From Aurantimonadaceae bacterium (lineage in GTDB: Bacteria; Pseudomonadota; Alphaproteobacteria; Rhizobiales; Rhizobiaceae): 33,293 nucleotides of DNA. The notes below the pieces were generated by a model. That model worked only from the letters and a program-made list of their open reading frames with translations. It was not told the origin of the DNA and ran no database searches. The position numbers and the translations under genes were made by a program. Where the stretch lies: contig CANJKV010000020.1 in NCBI GenBank assembly GCA_947474855.1, positions 1 through 33,293 on the forward strand. Reading direction: 5' to 3'. This document shows, piece after piece, positions 1 to 6,498 of this stretch (positions within the stretch are counted from its first letter, which is position 1; each line of letters begins with the position of its first letter).

Positions 1-59
1 CGATTACGCTAAGTGGTCCTCCGTGAAGTAGGCTTTTGAGCCTTTGGAGGATGCCGAGA

Positions 60-338
60 ATGCCGAGGAAGAAGCCGAGCCCGGAAGAGATCGTCGCCAA
101 GCTGCGGCAGGTGGACGTTCTCGTGTCGCAGGGTCGCCCAGTTGCCGAAGCGGTGCGCACGATCGGCGTGACGAGCTTCACCTACTATCGCTGGCGCAAG
201 GAGTATGGCGGGCTGAAGGTCGACCAGGTGAAGCGGCTGAAGGAGCTCGAGAAGGAGAACGAGCGGCTGCGCAAGGCCGTGTCGGACCTGACGCTGGAGA
301 AGCTGATCCTGAAAGAGGCTGCATCGGGAAACTGGTGA
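60..338 (+). CDS. IS3-family transposase OrfA (HTH)
   Basis: This encodes a 92-aa OrfA protein that binds the IS ends. The N-terminal half carries the helix-turn-helix typical of the family (PSPEEIVAKLRQ..., then GVTSFTYYRWRKEYGG). The C-terminal half is a leucine-zipper-like coiled coil (VKRLKELEKENERLRK) used for multimerisation. The ATG at 60 is chosen because GGAGG at 46-50 lies 9 nt upstream; the ATG at 51 directly abuts that Shine-Dalgarno and is too close. The stop codon TGA (336-338) overlaps a GTG that can start OrfB. Confidence 0.88.
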   Translation: MPRKKPSPEEIVAKLRQVDVLVSQGRPVAEAVRTIGVTSFTYYRWRKEYGGLKVDQVKRLKELEKENERLRKAVSDLTLEKLILKEAASGNW

Positions 339-1228
339 GCCCCGCCCGGCGTCGCAGATGCATCGAGCACGTCATGAAGAAGTATGGCGTGAAGGAGCGT
401 TTGGCGTGCCGGGTCCTGGGGCAGCACCGGTCAACACAGCGCAAGGCGCCCAAGGGGCGATCTGACGATGCGGCGCTGACGGCCGACATCATCGAGTTGG
501 CGACGCAGCATGGACGCTACGGATATCGTCGGATCACGGCCTTGCTTCGCGAGGCTGGCTGGCTCGTGAACGTAAAGCGCGTCGAGCGCATCTGGCGGCA
601 GGAAGGCCTGAAGGTGCCGGCCAAGCAGCCCAAGCGCGGCCGGCTCTGGCTGAACGACGGCTCGTGCGTTCGGCTTCGGCCGGAGCGACCCAACCACGTC
701 TGGTCCTATGACTTCGTGGAGGATCGCACCCATAATGGCCGCAAGTTCCGCATGCTGAACATCGTCGATGAGTTCACCCGCGAGTGCCTGTGCATCCGGA
801 TCGATCGGAAGCTGAAATCCTCGGACGTCATCGACGTCTTGTCGGATCTGTTCATCCTGCGTGGTGTGCCGGGTCACATCCGCTCCGACAACGGTCCCGA
901 GTTCATCGCCAAGGCGGTTCGCGAGTGGATCACGGCGGTCGGCGCCAGGACCGCCTTCATCGAGCCAGGCTCACCTTGGGAGAACGGCTATTGCGAGAGC
1001 TTCAACTCCAAGCTCCGGGACGAACTCCTGAACGGTGAGATCTTCTACAGCCTCGCCGAGGCCCGGATCGTCATTGAAGGCTGGCGGCAGCACTACAACA
1101 CGCGACGCCCACATTCCGCCCTCAGCTACAAACCGCTGGCACCAGCCGTCGTGCCGTGGCCGGCTGCGCCACCCCAACCCGCTTCGCCGGCCACCTCAAA
1201 CGTCGCCGACAAGCCAACCATGCATTAG
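335..1228 (+). CDS. IS3-family transposase OrfB (DDE integrase domain)
   Basis: This is the catalytic transposase subunit, about 297 aa, in the -1 frame relative to OrfA. An HTH_21-like region (HGRYGYRRITALLREAGW) is followed by an rve integrase core. Catalytic residues are visible: the first D in WSYDFVED, the second D in RSDNGPEF, and the E in YCESFN, with exactly 35 residues between the second D and the E, the DD(35)E spacing of the family. The C-terminus has the usual HYNTRRPHSALSY motif. OrfB can be made from the GTG at 335, which overlaps the OrfA stop as GTGA, or as an OrfAB fusion by -1 frameshifting near GAAAGAG (311-317). The sequence alone does not decide between these. Confidence 0.9.
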   Translation: MSPARRRRCIEHVMKKYGVKERLACRVLGQHRSTQRKAPKGRSDDAALTADIIELATQHGRYGYRRITALLREAGWLVNVKRVERIWRQEGLKVPAKQPKRGRLWLNDGSCVRLRPERPNHVWSYDFVEDRTHNGRKFRMLNIVDEFTRECLCIRIDRKLKSSDVIDVLSDLFILRGVPGHIRSDNGPEFIAKAVREWITAVGARTAFIEPGSPWENGYCESFNSKLRDELLNGEIFYSLAEARIVIEGWRQHYNTRRPHSALSYKPLAPAVVPWPAAPPQPASPATSNVADKPTMH

Positions 1229-1430
1229 ATTTGAACCGGGCCACCTAACGGGGGCAGGCCAAGCCTTCGGCCCGTCATGTGCGACCTGAAGGTAACGTTT
1301 CGGTAAGCACATGTTGCATCTCATATCAGGCGATGCTGGTCTCCCGCACAGATTTGGCTTATGTTGCGAATGTCCTGGTGCACGGAAGTGCGTTCGGCTT
1401 CAGCTGACTTGATAGTCAGCTGGATCCGCC

Positions 1431-1523
1431 TCAGATGCAGGCGGGCAGATCGAGCGTGGACTTCCCGGCGCCGTTGGGGCCGATGCCCGCTCCTTCTGTG
1501 AGCGGCAAAACCTCGATAGCAAG
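1431..1523 (-). pseudogene. Relic of an ABC/SMC-type ATPase (Walker A only)
   Basis: On the minus strand a 30-codon stretch reads LAIEVLPLT...GIGPNGAGKST and then stops (TGA at 1433-1431). GPNGAGKST is a perfect Walker A of the ABC/SMC/AAA_21 type. The preceding I-E-x-L-x-L-T pattern resembles the strand before the P-loop in such ATPases. No Walker B, signature motif or start codon follows in any frame, so at most this is a remnant. It is too short to say whether the parent was a transporter ATPase or an OLD/RecF-like defence ATPase. A chance match cannot be fully excluded. Confidence 0.4.
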
Positions 1524-1570
1524 CCGTGGTCGTCTCGGCCGAGGCAACCGCTCCACACGCGAGCGGGCAT

Positions 1571-1609
1571 ATGAGCGAGGTGCCTTCTAAGCGAATGCAC
1601 CTCGCTCAT
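1571..1609. repeat. 13-bp perfect inverted repeat
   Basis: ATGAGCGAGGTGC (1571-1583) and its exact reverse complement (1597-1609) flank a 13-nt loop. The right arm is followed by TTCCTTTAA, a weak T-rich tail. It could be an old terminator or an element end. It lies in otherwise decayed sequence. Confidence 0.6.
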
Positions 1610-2024
1610 TTCCTTTAACAACGCCGCAATTTCCGAGGCTGACCCTCATAGAGTGACCGCTCTCATCCCGCGGAACGTCGGTTCCGTCGGCAGGCAAAGC
1701 CGAGTAGGCAAGAGCGGATCGCTGGAGCCGATCACCTTTAGCGAGTTGAAGAAGCGGCGGACACAGACCCGAAGCCTACGACGTTTATCCGACTGGCCAC
1801 TGACTCCCAAAGCTGTGGACGCCGCTGGGGACTGTCTCGCAAGCGTCGAAGGGCTAGGATGACTACGCCCGGCATTTCCCTGCGGGCGGCGTGCACCAAG
1901 CCTTCACAGCCGCTGTTCATCGTCCATCCCGAGTGGGGATCACGATCAGGTCGTCTATGGCCGTTGACGCGAAGCTGGCGGCCGAACAAAGCACGTGGCT
2001 CCAGGTCTTCCTGAGGAGGGCGGC

Positions 2025-2477
2025 GTGACCAACGGTGCCACGGACGATCTCCGCGACTTTTCTCTTTTCACTCACGAGTTCGATCCTGTGAGCAAAACGG
2101 AAAATCCAAAAGGGCCGGTCGGCCGGCGGAAGGCGCCGCTAATGTCGTGCGTCCCGTCGACGAGCTTGGCCTGGCTGGCCGAGGCGCACCTCGACGGCCA
2201 CCGGAAATACGGGCGCCTCAACTGGCGGCAGGATCCGATCCGGATAACCGACTATTTGGACGCCCTCGACCGCCACCTCTTGGCTTTCGCGGAAGGGGAG
2301 CGGTGCTCTCCGGACAGCGGGTTGCCGCACCTGGCGCACATCATGGCAGGCGCGAGCATCCTTCTCGATGCCAAGGCCTGCGGGACGCTGATCGACGACA
2401 GGACCGAAGGCCGGCCGGACGCGTTCGCGGCGGTGCAGGCGGACGTCCTGGAGATCAGGGATCGCCGGACGGTCTGA
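2025..2477 (+). CDS. DUF5664 / dATP-dGTP diphosphohydrolase N-terminal-type protein
   Basis: This 150-aa protein carries the DUF5664 pattern: KYGRLNW, then a stretch where a tyrosine and an RHLLA-type helix follow (YLDALDRHLLAFAEGE), then DSGLPHLAHIMAGASILL. The family is common in phages and is described as the N-terminal domain of dATP/dGTP diphosphohydrolases, so a role in adjusting dNTP pools is the family inference. The GTG at 2025 is chosen because AGGAGG (2014-2019) sits 5 nt upstream; another GTG at 1995 is in frame but lacks such a site. The first 50 residues have no recognisable motif. The gene is convergent with the 2481-2759 gene, 3 nt apart. Substrate is not shown by the sequence. 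Confidence 0.72.
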   Translation: MTNGATDDLRDFSLFTHEFDPVSKTENPKGPVGRRKAPLMSCVPSTSLAWLAEAHLDGHRKYGRLNWRQDPIRITDYLDALDRHLLAFAEGERCSPDSGLPHLAHIMAGASILLDAKACGTLIDDRTEGRPDAFAAVQADVLEIRDRRTV

Positions 2478-2480
2478 CGT

Positions 2481-2759
2481 CTACCTGCCGATCCACAGGT
2501 AGGCGCGAAAGAGATTCTTGCCCCGGCGGCCCTCGATCGGCCGCTCCGGCTTCTCCGAGAGTTTGCGGAGCGTCGACACGTCCACGGTGAGGTCCTTCAC
2601 CATCCTGTCTGCCACCTCCTTCCGCTTTTTCATGAGGCTGTAGACCTCCTCGGGAGGGCGCGGCTTGATCTTGGCCTTGCGTTCGGCTTCGGCCTTCTTC
2701 CATCCTTCCCGACGACGCTTGCGGCCCGCCTTGAGACGGTCCTTGAGTTCCTTTTCCAC
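2481..2759 (-). CDS. Small highly basic protein, function unknown
   Basis: This is a 92-aa frame starting at GTG (2759), with an in-frame stop 18 nt upstream that rules out a longer version. The N-terminal half is extremely rich in Lys, Arg and Glu (ELKDRLKAGRKRRREGWKKA) and is predicted helical, possibly coiled coil or nucleic-acid binding. The C-terminal half includes VSTLRKLSEKPERPIEGR. I do not recognise a family. The Shine-Dalgarno is weak. It lies between the DUF5664 gene (convergent) and the Kiwa promoter (divergent). The charged composition also fits a chance frame in GC-rich DNA, so it is called with moderate confidence. Confidence 0.5.
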   Translation of the reverse strand: MEKELKDRLKAGRKRRREGWKKAEAERKAKIKPRPPEEVYSLMKKRKEVADRMVKDLTVDVSTLRKLSEKPERPIEGRRGKNLFRAYLWIGR

Positions 2760-2917
2760 GTAGCACCCGCTTCACCTGGAGACCGACCGCATCATTCCTG
2801 TTCCGACGCGGTCGGTCACCCTCGCCATGGCCGAGCGTGCGACGGCTTCCGGATCGGGTTGCCCCCCTTTGCTGCGACACCTATCCATGTCCGGAAAGGC
2901 TTCCGACGGCCGCAAAT

Positions 2918-2932
2918 GTTCACTATATGTTC
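2918..2932 (+). promoter_or_regulatory. LexA (SOS) box of alphaproteobacterial type upstream of kwaA
   Basis: GTTC at 2918-2921 and GTTC at 2929-2932 are separated by exactly seven bases (ACTATAT), matching the known alphaproteobacterial LexA operator GTTC-N7-GTTC. The box ends 17 bp before the kwaA ATG. It overlaps a possible -10 (TATATG, 2924-2929) that has a weak -35 (TTCCGA, 2901-2906) 17 bp upstream, so bound LexA would block the promoter. The exact motif is expected about once by chance in a window this size over both strands; its position over a promoter is what makes it convincing. Confidence 0.65.
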
Positions 2933-2949
2933 TGGATGGTGATTGATCC

Positions 2950-3468
2950 ATGCTGAGCACCCTTGCACGACTGACGCTGACGGCGACGTCGATCGCTCCC
3001 GTCAGCATCACCTATGCGTGGGTGTCCTTCTACCAGGGCGCCCATGTGGTCGCGGCCGTGTCGCTGTCGGTCGCGATCGTCCTCGTGATCGTCTGCGTCT
3101 TGCTCCTGCGGTACGTCAGGACGCAGGCGGAGGCACTCCGCTTCAAGGCGCAGTCTCTGGAGCCGGCCGATGGCGAGAACATCGGCTTCATGCTGCTCTA
3201 CCTTCTTCCGCTCTTCACCGACCGGATCGACACGCTGAACTGGGAGCTGTGGATCCCGCTGATCGGCATCTTTTCCGTGGTGGTCGGCACGGGATACGGG
3301 TATCACTTCAACCCGCTGCTCGGCCTGCTCCGCTGGCATTTTTACAAGGTCACGTCGGAAGACGGCGTGACCTACGTCCTCATCACGAAGAAGCACCTGC
3401 GCACCGCTTCCGGCGTGCACCGGGTCGCGCAGCTGACCGAATACATCCTCATCGATCTGGAAGGATAG
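2950..3468 (+). CDS. kwaA: Kiwa anti-phage protein KwaA (membrane subunit)
   Basis: This is a 172-aa protein with four hydrophobic segments at about residues 8-28, 32-54, 77-90 and 100-118, consistent with the four-helix inner-membrane KwaA subunit of the Kiwa system. Conserved-looking stretches are GENIGFMLLYLLPLF and YGYHFNPLLGLLRWHFYKV, followed by a cytoplasmic tail (GVTYVLITKKHLR). In Kiwa, KwaA works with the DUF4868 protein KwaB, which here begins 3 nt after the kwaA stop. Start ATG 2950 follows a purine-rich GGATGGTGAT stretch. The LexA box ending at 2932 suggests DNA-damage induction. Identification rests on topology plus the KwaB neighbour, not on alignment. Confidence 0.82.
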   Translation: MLSTLARLTLTATSIAPVSITYAWVSFYQGAHVVAAVSLSVAIVLVIVCVLLLRYVRTQAEALRFKAQSLEPADGENIGFMLLYLLPLFTDRIDTLNWELWIPLIGIFSVVVGTGYGYHFNPLLGLLRWHFYKVTSEDGVTYVLITKKHLRTASGVHRVAQLTEYILIDLEG

Positions 3469-3471
3469 CAG

Positions 3472-4350
3472 ATGACGAGCCTTCTGGCCTTATGCAAGCC
3501 GCAAAACGGGCCTGTGACGGTCAAGAGGATCGAGATCTCCCAGCCCGTCCAGAACGTGATCGGCGGGATCTTCCAGCAGCAGGCCAGTGCCTTTCTGGCC
3601 GATGTGGAGGACGAGATCGCGTTCGGCGGCGACTACAAGCCGGACGCCGACGAAATCCTCGTCCTGGAGGCGCCGGGAGAGATCGAGCTGATGAAGGCGG
3701 CCGTCGACAACCCTATCGCGCTCGACACCGTCAACGCCGGCAACTTCGCGAACGAACCGATCAAGGGCGTGTTCGTGGTGGTCGGAGAGGGCGAGAACAG
3801 GCGCTACCTGATCCAGTCGTTCACCGCACAGCAGATCCTATCCCGGAACAGCCTCGCCCTGATCTTCCAGAACAACACCTTCCGCGAGCTGAGCGAGCCG
3901 TCCTTCACCCTCGACAGCAAGCTCGTGGCGATCGCCGAGAACGGGCGGCTGAAGTTCAAGAGCTTCCACTTCCTGAAGCGGATCTTCGTGCTGGAGAACG
4001 TCTATCGGGAGGCCAGCGACCAGCAGGTCGAGGCGTTCTGCGGGCATGCCAGCCTCGCCGTGGCGAACGTCGATGCGATCAAGGCGAACTCGAACCAGAT
4101 CGTCCGCCGTCTCATCCACGCGGTGCAGACGTCCAACGTGCTCGACAGGGCGACCGTCGCCACCATCCAGACGACGGCGACGAGCCTTGGCGTGGCGCTG
4201 ACGGTGGAGAACGGGCGCATCGTAGTTCCCACCGATCGTCAGCAACTCAAGGAGCTGCTGCGCTTCCTCGACGATGCGATCTACGAGGGCCCCCTGAGCG
4301 CGCAGCGCCTTCTCGCCAATTCGAAGCGGCCGTTCGGCGTCGCCACCTGA
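3472..4350 (+). CDS. kwaB: Kiwa anti-phage protein KwaB (DUF4868)
   Basis: This 292-aa soluble protein has the DUF4868 layout. An N-terminal region covers residues 1-120. Then comes FRELSEPSFTLDSKLVAIAENGRLKFKS (about 137-164), a family hallmark in which a predicted beta strand leads to an F-x-L-x-x-I-F motif (FHFLKRIFVLENVYRE, 165-180). A helical region and a final motif RFLDDAIYEGPLSAQRLLANSKRPF (264-288) follow. KwaB is the effector partner of membrane KwaA in Kiwa defence and has been linked to DNA binding. AAGGA lies 7 nt before the ATG, and the 3-nt gap to kwaA indicates one operon. The gene appears intact. No other anti-phage gene is fused to it. Confidence 0.85.
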   Translation: MTSLLALCKPQNGPVTVKRIEISQPVQNVIGGIFQQQASAFLADVEDEIAFGGDYKPDADEILVLEAPGEIELMKAAVDNPIALDTVNAGNFANEPIKGVFVVVGEGENRRYLIQSFTAQQILSRNSLALIFQNNTFRELSEPSFTLDSKLVAIAENGRLKFKSFHFLKRIFVLENVYREASDQQVEAFCGHASLAVANVDAIKANSNQIVRRLIHAVQTSNVLDRATVATIQTTATSLGVALTVENGRIVVPTDRQQLKELLRFLDDAIYEGPLSAQRLLANSKRPFGVAT

Positions 4351-4475
4351 ACAACCTGCGGAGCCGGCCGTCGCAACCGCCGGTCCCGCACGATCCAGTT
4401 TCACACGAGCACCCGTCCGTATCGAAGATGATCATCGCAACGCCGCCGGGAAGGTGGACGGGGGACGATCATACG

Positions 4476-4679
4476 ATGTCGGACGACACGCTGACCGGCC
4501 ACGTCGTGCTCAGCGGCTACGCCAGCCGCCTCTACGACGAGGCCCTCGAAGGGTGGACGCGGATCGAGAAGCGCGTCCTCGATAACAGCGGGGAGCAGCG
4601 GGCCGAGTGCTTGTGGCTGAACCCGGTCTGCGCCGAGGCGGCCGATTCAGGAGAGGTCCGGCAGCTCAGCCTCTTCTGA
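4476..4679 (+). pseudogene. C-terminal remnant of a D12-class (Dam-like) DNA adenine methylase
   Basis: The 67 residues from the ATG at 4476 match the end of phage-type DNA adenine methyltransferases: GHVVLSGYASRLYDEALEGW (the VLSGY and LYD motifs after the catalytic region), RIEKRV, then AECLWLNPVC and the terminal LSLF. The SAM-binding F-x-G-x-G and catalytic DPPY motifs are missing. The in-frame sequence before 4476 (DDHTMSDDTL) still looks methylase-like for a few residues and then becomes unrelated, about 100 bp after the kwaB stop. This is a 5' truncation. The ATG is only the first in the conserved part, so a stable protein is doubtful. Confidence 0.75.
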
Positions 4680-5297
4680 TCACTCGTCGCCGAAGGCGGA
4701 ATAAACGCCCTTCGGCGCCACCCCCGGGCACGCCTCCCACGCCGACGACCACGACACCCTCCCGGCGTCGAGGTCGAAGATCCCGAACGGCCGCCCCCGG
4801 ACCTTGCCGACCGCGATCCCCTCGACGACGCCGGCGGGCCCGAGCCTGGCGCTGCCGATCTCTGCCGTCGTCGTGAACGCACAGGCGGGCTCGGCGTCGA
4901 GGACCTGTGGGTGGTATGCCGCCCACAACACGCGCCAGGCGTCGGGGGCAGATAGCTGGATAGTCAGCTCGCAGACGAGGCGGCCGCAGTCGGCGGAATA
5001 GCGGCCGGCATAACGGTCGTCGGCGGCAGCGGGCAGCGCGAGGGCGCAGAGAAGGGTGGCGAGGATGGCTCGCATGGCGGTCTCCGGTGTCGGGGTGTCA
5101 TGACGGCGGGTCAGCGCCGTGATCAGCTCTCGCATCTCGCCGGCGACGACCTCCGCCGCGGCGATCGGCTCGATGCGCTTCTCCTCGCGCTCGGCCGGCG
5201 TCAGCGCGTCGTCGCCGGCGAGGAGGTCGCGCACGGTGAAGCTGCCGGCGGCGACGTCGCGGACTAGCGCGAGGAGAAGGGGCGACGGCACGGTCAC
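4680..5297 (-). CDS. Unknown protein with an internal signal-peptide start (last gene of AAA+ operon)
   Basis: The 205-aa frame starts at GTG 5297, overlapping the stop of the previous gene as GTGA, which supports translation from there. Residues 1-74 look helical and cytoplasmic (LLALVRDVAAGSFTVRDLLAG). Residue 75 is a second ATG (5075) preceded by GGAG at a 6-nt spacing, and from it the protein begins MRAILATLLCALALPAAADD, a textbook Sec signal peptide with an A-x-A cleavage site. The 131-aa short form would be exported and has several cysteines (DCGRLVC, PACAF, EACPG) that could form disulfides. Whether one long protein, a short secreted one, or both are made is open. I recognise no family. 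Confidence 0.6.
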   Translation of the reverse strand: MTVPSPLLLALVRDVAAGSFTVRDLLAGDDALTPAEREEKRIEPIAAAEVVAGEMRELITALTRRHDTPTPETAMRAILATLLCALALPAAADDRYAGRYSADCGRLVCELTIQLSAPDAWRVLWAAYHPQVLDAEPACAFTTTAEIGSARLGPAGVVEGIAVGKVRGRPFGIFDLDAGRVSWSSAWEACPGVAPKGVYSAFGDE

Positions 5298-5467
5298 GCG
5301 TTGTCCTCTGGTTTCTTGTCGGCGATGGCCTGCAGCCGCTCGACCACGGAGTCGGGCAGGCCCTCGGCCGAGACCGTCATCCGCAAGTCGCGCAGGATCC
5401 GGATGCCGCGCTCGCCGGCGATATGCAGCAGCCCGGCCAGGTCGGTATCGAGGACGTAGCAGGCCAT
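5294..5467 (-). CDS. Small protein of unknown function (57 aa)
   Basis: ATG at 5467 opens a 57-aa frame beginning MACYVLDTDLAGLLHIAGER and ending KKPEDNA. Its TGA overlaps the GTG of the next gene (GTGA), and it begins 24 nt after the previous stop, so it fits the operon. It contains an ordered-looking strand/helix pattern (IRILRDLRMTVSAEGLPDSVVERLQAI) and a short acidic tail. The Shine-Dalgarno is weak. No family is recognised. It is called on operon position and codon use rather than on similarity. Confidence 0.55.
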   Translation of the reverse strand: MACYVLDTDLAGLLHIAGERGIRILRDLRMTVSAEGLPDSVVERLQAIADKKPEDNA

Positions 5468-5491
5468 CTTGGTGCTTGTCCCGCCCTTGGC

Positions 5492-5608
5492 CTACAGCCG
5501 CACGACGGCAGCCGGCACATCGGCGGGCGGCTCATCGAAGGCGAGGTCGAGCCACGTCTTCCGGCTCAGCTCCCGGACCCGCCGCCGCTCCTCGTCCCGG
5601 TAGGTCAC
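5492..5608 (-). CDS. Very small protein of unknown function (38 aa)
   Basis: GTG at 5608 overlaps the TGA of the upstream gene as GTGA, and GGAGG lies 6 nt before it, an excellent ribosome binding site. The product begins VTYRDEERRRVRELSRKTWL and ends in a hydrophobic/proline tail (EPPADVPAAVVRL). It is charged and helical at the N-terminus. No family is recognised. The strong Shine-Dalgarno and the overlap are the case for it being translated. Confidence 0.5.
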   Translation of the reverse strand: MTYRDEERRRVRELSRKTWLDLAFDEPPADVPAAVVRL

Positions 5609-5895
5609 GGTCCGCCTCCGCGCATGCGCTGGACCCGCAGCGCTACCGCTTCGTCGGCCTCGGTCGGGCCCGTTTCCATCCGCTCGGCGAGGAGGCGCTG
5701 CGCCAGGGCCTCGCCGGCATCGGCACGGCGGCGGAGGCGGATCGCATCGAGGGCCGCGAGCGCACCGGCCCGCGCATTCCGGCGGACTGCAGCGGCCTCC
5801 GTCAGCGACAGGCCGAGGCGGCCGGCGAGGTCGGTCCAGCCGCCGTCGCCGTCGAGCCAGCGGTCGATGTCGTTGAGTTCGGTCGCGTCGCTCAT
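5605..5895 (-). CDS. Unknown protein (96 aa)
   Basis: ATG at 5895 follows the previous stop by 12 nt, with GGAG about 8 nt upstream. Residues 1-35 (ELNDIDRWLDGDGGWTDLAGRLGLSLTEAAAVRR) resemble a short helix-turn-helix-like fold: the pattern W-x-D-L-A-x-R-L-G-L-S-L-x-E-A resembles the LAxxLGLS helices of DNA-binding proteins. The rest is alanine/arginine-rich helix. A DNA- or partner-binding role is inference only. The stop overlaps the next start. Confidence 0.6.
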   Translation of the reverse strand: MSDATELNDIDRWLDGDGGWTDLAGRLGLSLTEAAAVRRNARAGALAALDAIRLRRRADAGEALAQRLLAERMETGPTEADEAVALRVQRMRGGGP

Positions 5896-5907
5896 ATCCG
5901 TGCTCCG

Positions 5908-6498
5908 TCAGATCCTCAGTGTCCAGGCGCTCCACCCGTCGTGCTCTGCCGCTCGCTCCCAGACGCGCAGGCCCAATCCCTCCTCGGCGACGACGATCAG
6001 CCGCAGGTCCGCCGTGCGCTTCCAGCCGTCGATCAGATCGAGCAGGTCGAGCACCGGCTCGCGGTCGTCGAAGACGTGCACCACGGCCTCCGGAGGGGTC
6101 TGCGTCGAGCGATCCAACGCGATCGCCACCTCGACGAGCCCGAGGTCGCGCAGGCGGGCGCCGGCGTCGGCGAGAGGAAGCCGGCCCTTCCGCCAGTCCG
6201 CGACGGCATCGAGGGCTGCCGAGATCCGCCGCATCTCCCGCGTTCGTGCTTCCCGATCGCTGCGCACGTCCTCCGCAGCCGCGGCGGCGAGCGCCTGCAC
6301 CGCTTCGGCGTCGACGGTTGAGGTGCGGCCGTCGCGTTGGCGAGGGTCGACGCCGGCCGAGATCGCCAGCGCTTCGATGTCCCGGCCCGTCTCCATCGTC
6401 GATCCGAGGCGGCGGGCATAGAGGAGGGTCGTCGATGCCGGGCAGCCGCGTAGCCATAGCGCGAGAACGGTGGTGTCGAGCCGGGACATGCCGCTCAC
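5908..6498 (-). CDS. Unknown protein (196 aa)
   Basis: The GTG at 6498 is preferred because it forms the GTGA overlap with the phosphoesterase stop and has GGAGG 9 nt upstream. The ATG at 6507 abuts that GGAGG, and the ATG at 6489 is 18 nt away from it. The N-terminus (LDTTVLALWLRGCPASTTLLYARRLGST) is helical. The centre (AEAVQALAAAAAEDVRSDREARTREMRRI) is a long charged helix. The C-terminus alternates strand and helix (LRLIVVAEEGLGLRVWERA). No catalytic motif or family is recognised. It is encoded directly after the phosphoesterase and may be its partner. Confidence 0.62.
   Translation of the reverse strand: MSGMSRLDTTVLALWLRGCPASTTLLYARRLGSTMETGRDIEALAISAGVDPRQRDGRTSTVDAEAVQALAAAAAEDVRSDREARTREMRRISAALDAVADWRKGRLPLADAGARLRDLGLVEVAIALDRSTQTPPEAVVHVFDDREPVLDLLDLIDGWKRTADLRLIVVAEEGLGLRVWERAAEHDGWSAWTLRI

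Larger units (their letters stand above)
1..1261 (+). mobile_element. IS3-family insertion sequence, IS407-type group (left tip cut by window edge)
   Basis: The element has the two-frame OrfA/OrfB transposase of the IS3 family. A right terminal repeat is visible: read on the minus strand from 1261 it begins TGGCCTGCCCCCGTTAGG, in the style of IS407-group ends. The matching left repeat is only partly in the window: GCTAAGTGGTCC (8-19) corresponds to GTTAGGTGGCCC of the right end (9 of 12). About five bases of the left tip appear to be missing. The target-site duplication cannot be checked because the left flank is absent. The copy looks intact, so it may still be active. Confidence 0.85.
1262..2024. 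other. Decayed non-coding stretch between the IS and the DUF5664 gene
   Basis: No convincing intact gene is present. Two short open frames (1653-1862 plus, 1738-1989 minus) have no recognisable motif or ribosome binding site and are not called. The stretch holds a P-loop relic (1431-1523, minus), an 8-bp inverted repeat (CAGCTGAC 1401-1408 with GTCAGCTG 1415-1422) and a 13-bp perfect inverted repeat (1571-1609). The picture is of eroded island sequence beside an insertion sequence. Confidence 0.6.

Noticed and set aside
1653-1989. Two short frames (69 aa plus, 83 aa minus) in the decayed stretch
   Set aside because: They overlap each other, lack ribosome binding sites and show no motif.
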